Shown here piece after piece: positions 7,140 to 15,211 of a stretch of 18,515 nucleotides of DNA. Position 1 is the first letter of the stretch; every line of letters begins with the position of its first letter. Source of the stretch: CBFCZU01 sp965602635 (lineage in GTDB: Bacteria > Planctomycetota > Phycisphaerae > SM23-33); contig CBFCZU010000062.1 in the NCBI GenBank assembly GCA_965602635.1, forward strand, positions 1 through 18,515, given 5' to 3'. The notes under the pieces are model-generated. The model was given only the letters and a program-made list of their open reading frames with translations, had not been told where the DNA came from and ran no database searches. Made by a program: the position numbers and the translations under genes.

Positions 7140-9023
7140 CTACCGCCCGCGCCGGCTCGGCAGCTTCGTCCACGACCGGGCCTTCGCCTTGCCGTCGCTG
7201 ACGCGGTAGGCGCCCTTGGCCTTGTCCACCTCGACCTCCAGCCCGCCGTCGTAGATGCACTTCTGGACCGAGCCGTCGTCGCTGAGCAGCTCGTGGCCGG
7301 TCATCTCCGCGAAGGCGGCGTCCTCGTGCAGCTTGAGCACGGCCTTCTTCCCGTTCAGTTCGGCGGGCGTGATGTTCCGCCGCCCGGGCCAGAAGTACGG
7401 CGCCTGGGCGTAGAGCATCGCCTCGGCCAGGTCGCCGCCGCTCGGCAGGCACAGGGCGTCGTGGAAGGCCAGGTGCCACAGCGGCACGGGCGTGCCGATG
7501 GCGGCCGTCTCCATCGTGCCCTGAAGGTTCGGCACGTCGGCGCTGAAGTGGCCTATGCCCCACCCGAAGTCGAGGTAGGGGATGGAGTAGTCCCGCGGAT
7601 GCTCCACCGAGAGGACCACGCCCTGCCCGCCGGAGCCGTTGCGGACGAGCTGGAAGATCTCGTTGTGGATCATCCGCCCCTGGTGCCGCGTCATGGGGTG
7701 CTCGCTGGAGAAGCACTCGACGCCCCCGCGGCAGAAGCAGTCGAGGTACGATGCCGTCGGCGCGGCCATCTCCCAGATGCTCGGCGAGTTGTGGTTTATC
7801 GGGTAGCTCCGCCCGACGCCCTCGAAGTAGTTGCGCTTCACGTACTGGGGTATCTGCGTGTAGCACAGGTGCCCGCAGAGCCCGCCGCACCAGCGGTTGA
7901 TCCGCACGGGCTTACCGTTCTCGAGCACGATCGACCACTTCTCGTCGTAGCTGGGGGCGTGGGCGAAGTAGTCGATGTACTGGTCGTGCAGCCCGAAGAG
8001 GTAGCCCAGCGCCTTGACGCGCGAGGCCATATCCGACAGGCCCGCCGCGCCGCCCGCCTCGTCCATGGGCGGAATCGTGTCCGGGTGCATGGCGTCGTAG
8101 CCCCAGTAGCCCCAGCCGTCAACGTGCACCACGGCGCTGGCGATGCCGGTTTTCTTGCGGAAGCCCTCCACGGTGGTGGCCGCCTGGGCGAAGGTCTGCA
8201 GGCTCATCTCCAGCGTCCGCTCGCGCCGGTGGCAGATGCCCACGCAGACGATCGGGGCGCCGATGAGCTTCTTGACGTTGGGGTTCTCGCGGGCCTTGTC
8301 CTTCATCGACCGGAACCAGCCGATGTTCTTGCAGTGCCGGCGGTAGAGCTTGGCCTGCTTGACGTAGTCGAGCCCCTCCCCGAAGCGGAACCGCGCCCGG
8401 CGGGCGTAGCGAAGCTCGCCGAGGCTGCCCAGCCAGTGGAAGAAGACGCTGGCGGGCTGACTGGGCCTGTGATCGACGGCCTGGTAGACGTCGTGCGGCG
8501 TCTCGGCGATGCCGCAGTAGCCGGTCCGCCCGGTGTAGCCGCCGAGCCAGTTGGCGACGGCCTCGGCGTAGCCCTCGCGGTGGTGGAAGAGCTTGTCGAA
8601 CTCTGTGGGGATGATGCTGCCCTGCCCGAAGGGAAAGGTCGCGTAGGCCCCCGGCTTCCTGGGCAGCAGGAAGTGGCGGGGATACAGCACGTCGCGGGGG
8701 CGCTTCCGCCCGGCAATGCCCGCCGGCGCCACCTCGAAGACCACGTCCGATTCCTCGATGCGGACGATCACCGCCAGGCCCAGCTCGGGCAGGCGTGCCT
8801 CGACCGACTGGCCCGCCACGACGCGGGCCGAGGCCACCGCCCCGCGGAAGCTCTTCCACTGCCCGCCGCCCGGGGCGTTCAGCAGCACGTCGTCCTTCTG
8901 CGCACCGGCCATGCGGAGCCTCTCGCCGGTGGATTTGACCGTAACGTGGGCGGCCAGGTCGCCGCGATTGACTTCGACCTTGAGGAAACGGTTCTCGATC
9001 ACGAGGGCAGCGCTGCGGGCCAT
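7140..9023 (-). CDS. Glycoside-hydrolase-like protein (DUF5696-type)
   Basis: A 627-aa protein. Residues about 1-215 look like a beta-sandwich and about 220-520 like a TIM barrel. A strand ending HVDGWGYWGYD places Asp302 at a typical catalytic position, followed by GLHDQYIDYF. YLDCFCRGGVECFSSEHP carries Asp428 and Glu436, and VPLWHLAFHD precedes a C-terminal beta region. This pattern resembles DUF5696 proteins, which are related to clan glycosidases such as GH101; substrate is unknown and the assignment is from memory of motifs. The ATG at 9023 has GGAG 8 nt upstream; the longer 9095 start lacks support. There is no signal peptide at the chosen start, so it may act in the cytosol. It lies 135 nt downstream of the exported propeller gene on the same strand. 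Confidence 0.65.
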   Translation of the reverse strand: MARSAALVIENRFLKVEVNRGDLAAHVTVKSTGERLRMAGAQKDDVLLNAPGGGQWKSFRGAVASARVVAGQSVEARLPELGLAVIVRIEESDVVFEVAPAGIAGRKRPRDVLYPRHFLLPRKPGAYATFPFGQGSIIPTEFDKLFHHREGYAEAVANWLGGYTGRTGYCGIAETPHDVYQAVDHRPSQPASVFFHWLGSLGELRYARRARFRFGEGLDYVKQAKLYRRHCKNIGWFRSMKDKARENPNVKKLIGAPIVCVGICHRRERTLEMSLQTFAQAATTVEGFRKKTGIASAVVHVDGWGYWGYDAMHPDTIPPMDEAGGAAGLSDMASRVKALGYLFGLHDQYIDYFAHAPSYDEKWSIVLENGKPVRINRWCGGLCGHLCYTQIPQYVKRNYFEGVGRSYPINHNSPSIWEMAAPTASYLDCFCRGGVECFSSEHPMTRHQGRMIHNEIFQLVRNGSGGQGVVLSVEHPRDYSIPYLDFGWGIGHFSADVPNLQGTMETAAIGTPVPLWHLAFHDALCLPSGGDLAEAMLYAQAPYFWPGRRNITPAELNGKKAVLKLHEDAAFAEMTGHELLSDDGSVQKCIYDGGLEVEVDKAKGAYRVSDGKAKARSWTKLPSRRGR

Positions 9024-9074
9024 GGCACGATCTCCAATTGCCTTGCCGACTGCTCGGGCTCCATTGACGCTTCG

Positions 9075-9091
9075 GGCCGGGGACCCCGGCC
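9075..9091 (-). terminator. Strong GC hairpin between the propeller and glycosidase-like genes
   Basis: GGCCGGGG (9075-9082) and CCCCGGCC (9084-9091) are perfect inverted repeats around a single base, giving at least a 7-bp stem with a 3-nt loop. It lies 68-84 nt after the end of the propeller gene as transcribed and 52 nt before the next gene's start. No U-run follows, so it may be a Rho-assisted or partial terminator, or an mRNA-end stabiliser. Confidence 0.35.
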
Positions 9092-9158
9092 GCACGGGGC
9101 AGCTTACCTGCCGGCGGCGGGCGCGGCAAGGTCGCCAGCGAACCGCGATGTGAGAGCC

Positions 9159-12100
9159 CTACTGCTTCTCGGCGACAATCTCGACGCCGCACAGCAGCGG
9201 CTTGCACTTCGGCGCCGACGGCGAGGGCGCCAGCTCCAGCTTCAGGGCCTCACCCAGCCGGACGGACCGGAACTCCTTGACGACGCTCCGCCCGGGCCCG
9301 CCGGCGGCCTTGACCACGTCGAAATCCCTCAGCACGCGCCTGCCCTCGATCGAGACATCGAAGACGCGCTCGCCCGGTGCCTTCTTCGCCGGCTCGGCGA
9401 AGTACAGCCGCACGGTGTAGAGGCGGGGCTCGGCCGGCTCGCTCGCCTTGACGACGCGCACGATTGTCCGCCTGCGCCCGTCGCGCCGCACCTGCCTCTT
9501 GACCGTCCTGACGTTCAGGCAGATCGTCATCGATCGCAGGCCCTCGGCCCCCGAGGCCGCCACCCACCGCAGCGGACCGGCGGAGACCCGCGAGCTGTGC
9601 CGCCGGAACCACGTCGGCGCCTGCTCGCCGACGTCCACCGGCAGGTCCGGGCTGGTGCCGCCGACGCTGGGGTAGTCCAGCCACAGCGTGCCGCCCGGCC
9701 CCAGCCGGTCGCCGGGCGCGCCCAGGTTGATGCCCACCCGCTCGATCCGGCCTTCGGCGTCGCGGAAGCTCTGGAACGTCCACGTCTCCACGTCCGGCGA
9801 GTGCACCAGCGCCAGGGAGGTCTGGTTCTGATAGCTGCACGTGCAGGTGCGCGTGTAGTCGGGTGCGTTGAGCACGCCGTCGGCGACGACGAGGTTGGAC
9901 GTGCAGCCCGACTTGAACCCGCCGATGTTGCCCGTGCCGGCGTCGGCGGTGAGGTCGTAGTACCCGGCCGCGGCCGAGCGGAACGTCAGCAGGTTCGAAC
10001 TGGCGATCACCGTGTTGCACCCGTAGTTGCGGGTGTACCGCCAGGGCATCGGCTTGCCGGTCAGCGGGTGGGGGCGCAGCTTCTCGGCGCCGGTGAGCAG
10101 GTCGCGGGCGGCGCCCTGGGTGATGATCGTCCGCCCGCGGATGATCGGCGGGCCGGAGTACCTGAAGCTCTCGCGCCAGACTTCCCGGCCGTCCTTTGCG
10201 GCGTGGACGGACATCCTGCTGCCCGGCTCGCCGTAGAGCATGTCGCGCGACGGCCTCCCGGACTGGAGGACGATGTCGTGCTCGGCCGAGTAGCTCAGCC
10301 AGGTGCCGAACACGCCTTCGTCGCTCTCCCAGGCGCCCCGCCCGGTGCGGACGTCGAAGGCCAGCAGCCTCGCCTTGGCCGGCGGGTCGGTGCCGCGGCG
10401 GCGCATCGCCGACGCAATCAGCGGCGGCACGGCGTCGATGCAGAAGAGCTTCCCCCCGCCGGCGGCGATCGCGCTGTGCCGAAGCCCCAGCCTGCCGGCG
10501 AACGTCCAGGCCACCTTGCCGCTGTGGCGGTCCATCACCACCAGCTTCCGGCTGGAGGTAGTGTCGAAATCGAGGAAGGCCCTGTTCTTCTTCTTGTCCT
10601 CCTCGGTCATGCCCGGGGAGAGGTCGAGGTTCTTGGGGAAGGTCACGAAGCCGGCCCCGGCTATCAGCAGGTCCTCGCAGACGCCGACGTATCCCCACCT
10701 CGGCCGGCCGGTCGCCCCCTTCTCGGCCGGCAGCTTGAACTCGGAGATCGTCGCCCCGCTGGCGGGGTCGAGCTTCAGGCAGCTACGGCTCTGGAGGACG
10801 TACACCGCGTCGCCGGTGGCGACGAAGTTCGTGCCCCGGGCGTTGGCGCCTGGGATGTGGACCTGGTTGTAGCTGGTGTCCAGCGGCTTGGGCTTGTAGG
10901 TGCGGTCGTAGTACACGCCGAAGGTGGCCAGGTCGGGCAGCTCGCGCTTCCACAGCACCCGCCCGGTGTACACGTCCCTGGCGCTGAGGCAGTCGATGCC
11001 CTGGATGAACAGTCGCCCGCCGATGACCTGCTCTGGCGGCCCGTGCCCGTGGCGGGGGAGCACGTCCATGTGGCTGGAGCCGCCGAACCACAGCAGCCCC
11101 AGCGGCACCTTGACCAGCGTGTCGGTGGACAGGACGGTGTTGGCCACGTTGCCGTACTGGTGCGTCCAGCTCCCCGCTCCGGGCAGGGGGCCGTCGCGGA
11201 AGAGCATCGCCGCCCCGTCGCCCAGCTCCAGGCGGGCGCCCGGCAGGGAGGCCCGCTTGACCGCGGCCGCCAGTGCCTTGCACTCGGCCGGGGCGGCCTT
11301 GATCCACGCCACGCCGCCGTAGGGACGCATCGAGTGGAAGAGCTTCCTGATGAACCTCTCCCCCTCAGCGATGCCCGCGGCCGGGGCGTCCTCGACCACC
11401 GTCAGCGAGGCGATGTACGGCGGCGCGGCAAAGCCCAGCGGATCGGCGGCGTGCACGGCCACCCGCTCGCCGCAGAGCCCGGCCGAGTCGAGCTTGAGGC
11501 GGAGCGACCGGACCTTATCCTCGCTGCCAACCACCGTGACGATCCGCAGCTTGGAGTTCCTCGCCAACTCCTCGACGAGGCGGCCCGAGCCGACGCCGTA
11601 GGCGAGGCAGTAGCCTTCGGTCACGCCCGTGCGGGCGAGGATGCCCTTTGCCCGAGCGGTGAAGTCGTCGTCCTTGCCGGGCGACGCCTCGGTCGCCGGG
11701 TGCGTGATTAGCTTGGCCTTGTCGCCGGCGAAGCAATGTATCTTCCCCTCGGCGGTGATCGCGAATAGCCGCCTGTCGGCCGCCAGCAGCCGGCATACCG
11801 TCCCGTCCACCGGCATCTTCCAGACGACCTTCGGCTCAGCGGCCGGGGCCGGGATTTCGATGGCCGATATGACGCCCTTGCCGCCGGCGTACAGCCGCCT
11901 GCCCGCCTTGATCAGCGACGCCGACGCATCGGCCGGACACTCCCAAAGCCGGCTCAGTTTCCAGCGGACCTTCGGCACCATCACGTACTTCCTGGTGCGG
12001 CTGTCCCACTGCCTGACCTTGTAGTCGATCCGCCGCAGGCTCCCGGAGTCGAGCGCGACGACGGGGTTGCCCGAGAAGTAGAAGGCCCGGTCGGTGAGCA

Positions 12101-13106
12101 CCGGTATCTTGCCCACGTAGGGGATTCGCCCGTTCCCGGTGGCCAGGTCGTACATGTCGGCGCCGAGCGTGCGGTAATTGAAGAGGAACTTGCCGCTGGC
12201 GGAGACGTGCGAGCCGCCGGTCTTGGGGTGGTCGGCGAGGCGGTAGTAGAGCATCTTGCCGGTGCGCCTGTCGAGGCATGCTGGGGTGGACCGGCCGTTG
12301 GGCACGAGCAGCTTCTCGCCGATGACGGCCAGGCACCCCTGCGGCGCCGGCCCGGCGAAGGCGGGGCTGTTGTGCGGCTGGAGCATGTAGGTCGAGCCGC
12401 TGCCGTCGTTGGTCCAGACGACCTTGCCGGTCTCGGCGTCGAGGGCGTGGATGAAGCTGCCCATGAACGGCCAGATGCTCGCGCCGAAGTAGATCGTGCC
12501 GTCGGCGACCACCGGCCCGCCGCGCGCGGGCCAGGCGGAGATCAGCCGCTCGTTGCCCAGGACCTTCCGCCCGTCGGGCCCGCCGCGGAACTTCCACCTC
12601 AGCGACCCGTCGGCGGCGTCGAGGCAATACAGGAATCCGTCGTCGCTGACGAAGTACACCTTGTCGCCCCAGGCCGTCGGAGGCAGGCGGACCGGCCCGT
12701 CGCAGTAGAAGCGCCACCTCTCGGCCCCGGTCCGCGTGTCCAGGGCGACGACCTTGTCGCTGGCGTTGAAGCCGACGAACATGGTCTGCCCGGCCACCAC
12801 CGGCTCGTAGAACCTGTCGTAGCCCATCCGGTCCTGGTTGATCGGGTCCTTCCACGCGGGCTTCAGCGGCGGGTACTGGCGGACCCATTGCAGGTGCAAC
12901 CGCTCGGGCAGCTCAAGCGGCGATGCGGCCCGGCGGCTCGCATCGTAGCGCCAGGTCGGCCAGTCGGCGTCCACGACCGCCGCCCGACCGCCCACGCGGT
13001 TGGGCCCCCGGGGCGCGCATGCCAGTGGCAGCAGCAGGCACACCACCGCCACGACGACAGAGGCAAGGACCAGTGCGACCAGCAGCGTGCGAACACGTTT
13101 ACTCAT
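9159..13106 (-). CDS. Exported PQQ-type beta-propeller protein with methyltransferase-like insert and malectin-like C-terminus
   Basis: A 1315-aa multidomain protein. Residues 1-30 are basic then hydrophobic (about 8-29), a signal peptide or anchor; Cys30 follows PLA, which is not a canonical lipobox. Residues about 45-470 are PQQ/BamB-like propeller repeats beginning DWPTWRYD. Residues about 480-640 resemble a SAM-dependent methyltransferase: Y-GVGSG (503-508), VVED (to 573) and MRPYGGVAWI (593-602). A second propeller block runs from WTHQYGN (647) to about 1115, with Cys1030, Cys1068, Cys1088 and Cys1090. Residues about 1120-1313 are malectin-like (WLDYP at 1142, then LYTVRLYFAEP and LCGVEIV near the end). 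The ATG at 13106 is preceded by GGAGG with 6-nt spacing; the longer start at 13199 lacks a ribosome site. Substrate and role are unknown. Confidence 0.8.
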   Translation of the reverse strand: MSKRVRTLLVALVLASVVVAVVCLLLPLACAPRGPNRVGGRAAVVDADWPTWRYDASRRAASPLELPERLHLQWVRQYPPLKPAWKDPINQDRMGYDRFYEPVVAGQTMFVGFNASDKVVALDTRTGAERWRFYCDGPVRLPPTAWGDKVYFVSDDGFLYCLDAADGSLRWKFRGGPDGRKVLGNERLISAWPARGGPVVADGTIYFGASIWPFMGSFIHALDAETGKVVWTNDGSGSTYMLQPHNSPAFAGPAPQGCLAVIGEKLLVPNGRSTPACLDRRTGKMLYYRLADHPKTGGSHVSASGKFLFNYRTLGADMYDLATGNGRIPYVGKIPVLTDRAFYFSGNPVVALDSGSLRRIDYKVRQWDSRTRKYVMVPKVRWKLSRLWECPADASASLIKAGRRLYAGGKGVISAIEIPAPAAEPKVVWKMPVDGTVCRLLAADRRLFAITAEGKIHCFAGDKAKLITHPATEASPGKDDDFTARAKGILARTGVTEGYCLAYGVGSGRLVEELARNSKLRIVTVVGSEDKVRSLRLKLDSAGLCGERVAVHAADPLGFAAPPYIASLTVVEDAPAAGIAEGERFIRKLFHSMRPYGGVAWIKAAPAECKALAAAVKRASLPGARLELGDGAAMLFRDGPLPGAGSWTHQYGNVANTVLSTDTLVKVPLGLLWFGGSSHMDVLPRHGHGPPEQVIGGRLFIQGIDCLSARDVYTGRVLWKRELPDLATFGVYYDRTYKPKPLDTSYNQVHIPGANARGTNFVATGDAVYVLQSRSCLKLDPASGATISEFKLPAEKGATGRPRWGYVGVCEDLLIAGAGFVTFPKNLDLSPGMTEEDKKKNRAFLDFDTTSSRKLVVMDRHSGKVAWTFAGRLGLRHSAIAAGGGKLFCIDAVPPLIASAMRRRGTDPPAKARLLAFDVRTGRGAWESDEGVFGTWLSYSAEHDIVLQSGRPSRDMLYGEPGSRMSVHAAKDGREVWRESFRYSGPPIIRGRTIITQGAARDLLTGAEKLRPHPLTGKPMPWRYTRNYGCNTVIASSNLLTFRSAAAGYYDLTADAGTGNIGGFKSGCTSNLVVADGVLNAPDYTRTCTCSYQNQTSLALVHSPDVETWTFQSFRDAEGRIERVGINLGAPGDRLGPGGTLWLDYPSVGGTSPDLPVDVGEQAPTWFRRHSSRVSAGPLRWVAASGAEGLRSMTICLNVRTVKRQVRRDGRRRTIVRVVKASEPAEPRLYTVRLYFAEPAKKAPGERVFDVSIEGRRVLRDFDVVKAAGGPGRSVVKEFRSVRLGEALKLELAPSPSAPKCKPLLCGVEIVAEKQ

Positions 13107-13169
13107 GCCCATCCTCCGCCCATGTCCTCCCGCAACGCGGAAGGCGCCGCCCCCGCACGTGACCGCTAC

Positions 13170-13199
13170 ATCATAGCGAATCGCCCCGCGCGAGTCCAA
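13170..13199 (-). promoter_or_regulatory. Candidate promoter for the propeller gene
   Basis: Read on the minus strand, TTGGAC (13199-13194) is followed after 18 nt by TATGAT (13175-13170), a five-of-six match to the -10 consensus. It lies about 64 nt before the start at 13106. The -35 is only a half match (TTG kept). Confidence 0.35.
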
Positions 13200-13247
13200 G
13201 GTCGCCGCCCCGCCGACGGGCGCGCTTCGCGAAGTCGCATTCTCTTT

Positions 13248-13279
13248 TTGATTTCGGCACCGTGTCCGGCGAGTATGAT
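13248..13279 (+). promoter_or_regulatory. Weak candidate promoter for the RACo-like gene
   Basis: TTGATT (13248-13253) follows a T-rich run and TATGAT (13274-13279) is a five-of-six -10 match. The 20-nt spacer is longer than usual, so one of the two elements may be chance. It is 49 nt before the start at 13328 and divergent from the minus-strand promoter that uses the same TATGAT hexamer. Confidence 0.25.
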
Positions 13280-13327
13280 ACGTGTCGTGACGCGTCTCAG
13301 GCAGTGGCAGACGACGGGAGCAGAGGC

Positions 13328-15178
13328 ATGGCCGAAACCCAGGTCCGCGTGACTTTCCAGCCCCAGGGGCGGGCGGTGTTCGTCCTGCCGGGGACCAAGA
13401 TACTCGAGGCCGCCGGGCGGGCGGGCCTGACCATCGACACCCCGTGCGGCGGAGCGGGGACCTGCGGCAAGTGCCGCGTGCGACTGACGGCCGGGGCGCC
13501 CGAGCCCACCGACGCCGACCGCCGAGCCCTGGGCCAGGCGGAGCTCGACGACGGCTGGCGGCTGGCGTGCCAGACGGCGATCCAATCCGAGATAGCCGTC
13601 AGCGTGCCCGAGAACTCCCTCTTCGCCAGCCAGCACCAGATACTCGAGACCTGGAAGACGGAGGCCGCCGGCGAGATCGAACCGGCGGTGCGGAAAGTTT
13701 ACGTCGAGATGCCGCCCCCGACGCTGGAGGACAACGCCGCCGACCTGATGAGGCTGGAGCAGAAGGTCGGCCCGTTCAAGACCGACCTCGCCCTGCTCCG
13801 CCAGCTTCCGGGCAAGCTCCGCCAGCACGACTTCGTGGGAACGGCCGTGCTGTCCGACCACCGGCTCATCGACTTCGAGCCCGGCGACACCACCGCCAAG
13901 TGCTACGGGGCGGCCTTCGACGTCGGGACCACGACCATCATCGGCGTGCTGCTCGACCTGTGCAGCGGCGAGGAGCTGGCCGTCACGTCGAGCATCAACC
14001 CGCAGGTGAGCTTCGGCGACGACGTGCTGTCGCGGATCAAGTACGCCGGTGACCAGCCGGACGGCCTCGACGAGCTGCACAAGGCCGTCGTCGCCGAGGT
14101 CGTCAAGATGATCGGCGAGATGTGCGCCGAGGCGAAGGTCAGCTGCGAGCACATCTACGAGGTCGCCTTCGCGGGCAACACCACCATGGAGCAGTTGCTC
14201 TGCGGCATCGACCCGGCGCAGTTGGGGCACGTACCCTTCGTGCCCGTCCACGCCCGCGGGCTGCTGCTGCCGGCGCGGGAGCTGAACATCCCCATCAACC
14301 ACTGCGGGATGGCCTACGTGTTCCCGGTCGTCGGCGGCTTCGTCGGCGGCGATACCGTCGCCGGGATGCTGGCGACGCAGCTTTCCTCCCAAGCGTCGCC
14401 GGCGCTGATGGTGGACATCGGCACCAACGGCGAGATCGTGCTGGCCGACGACGGTGAGATCCGCGCCGCCTCCACCGCGGCGGGGCCCGCCTTCGAAGGC
14501 GCCCGCATCTCCTGCGGCATGCGGGCGGCGCACGGGGCCATCGAGAAGGTGGTCCTCGACGACGACGTCCGGTGCAGCGTCATCGGCAACTGCCCGCCGG
14601 TCGGCCTCTGCGGCAGCGGGCTGATCGACCTGGTCGCCGAGCTGCTCAAGTGCGGGATCGTATCTCCGGCCGGGAGGCTGCTGCCGCCCGACGAGCTGCC
14701 CCCCGCGCTGCCGCCGGCCCTGAGGCAGCGTGTCCGGCTCGGCACCGACGGGCAGGGCGAGTTCCTCCTGGCGGAGGGCGAGGGCGACTCGACCCTGACG
14801 CTCTCCCAGCGCGACGTGAGGGAGCTGCAACTCGCCAGCGGGGCGATCCGCGCGGGCATCGTCATCCTCCTCAAGAACGCGGGCCTCAAGACCACCGACC
14901 TGAAGAGCGTGCTCCTCGCCGGCGGGTTCGGCAGCTTCATTCGCCGCAGCAACGCCCAGCGCATCGGGCTGCTGCCCGCGGACATCGACCACAGCCGCAT
15001 CCACTACGTCGGCAACGTCTCCCTCAGCGGTGCCAGGTGGGCGCTGCTGTCATGCGAGGCGAGAAGGTGGGCCGAGCAGCTCGCCCGCCGCACCAGCCAC
15101 GTGCAGCTTTCCGGCGACGCCGACTTCCAGAACGAGTTCGCCGAGGCGATGATCTTCCCCGACAGCCCCAAGTGCTGA
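13328..15178 (+). CDS. [2Fe-2S]/ASKHA protein, RACo-type reductive activator of corrinoid proteins
   Basis: A 616-aa protein. The N-terminal ferredoxin-like domain (about 1-95) has plant-type [2Fe-2S] cysteines Cys40-x5-Cys46-x2-Cys49 and Cys81 in LACQT. A linker domain follows to about 190, then the DUF4445 ASKHA ATPase: FDVGTTT (Asp198), AFAGNTTME, a GGFVGGDT stretch, VDIGTNGE (Asp363), AGPAFEGA and LLAGGFG (529-535). Known RACo proteins use ATP and an electron from the cluster to return inactive Co(II) corrinoid to Co(I) in methyltransferases. The ATG at 13328 has GGGAG (13316-13320) 7 nt upstream; the longer start at 13262 would add unrelated residues. It precedes a radical SAM gene by 33 nt. 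Its corrinoid partner is not in the window, so the exact partner is unknown. Confidence 0.85.
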   Translation: MAETQVRVTFQPQGRAVFVLPGTKILEAAGRAGLTIDTPCGGAGTCGKCRVRLTAGAPEPTDADRRALGQAELDDGWRLACQTAIQSEIAVSVPENSLFASQHQILETWKTEAAGEIEPAVRKVYVEMPPPTLEDNAADLMRLEQKVGPFKTDLALLRQLPGKLRQHDFVGTAVLSDHRLIDFEPGDTTAKCYGAAFDVGTTTIIGVLLDLCSGEELAVTSSINPQVSFGDDVLSRIKYAGDQPDGLDELHKAVVAEVVKMIGEMCAEAKVSCEHIYEVAFAGNTTMEQLLCGIDPAQLGHVPFVPVHARGLLLPARELNIPINHCGMAYVFPVVGGFVGGDTVAGMLATQLSSQASPALMVDIGTNGEIVLADDGEIRAASTAAGPAFEGARISCGMRAAHGAIEKVVLDDDVRCSVIGNCPPVGLCGSGLIDLVAELLKCGIVSPAGRLLPPDELPPALPPALRQRVRLGTDGQGEFLLAEGEGDSTLTLSQRDVRELQLASGAIRAGIVILLKNAGLKTTDLKSVLLAGGFGSFIRRSNAQRIGLLPADIDHSRIHYVGNVSLSGARWALLSCEARRWAEQLARRTSHVQLSGDADFQNEFAEAMIFPDSPKC

Positions 15179-15211
15179 GGGCGACTCGTCGCCCCAACGG
15201 CGGAGGCGGTC

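Noticed and set aside
6981..11711. A 1576-codon open frame on the + strand
   Set aside because: It runs antisense to three convincing minus-strand genes. Its product is Pro/Arg/His/Val-rich with no recognisable domain. High GC removes stops from the antisense frame.
13166..15004. A 612-codon open frame on the - strand
   Set aside because: It is antisense to the RACo-type gene, whose cysteine and ASKHA motifs are clear. The antisense product is low-complexity and shows no domain.
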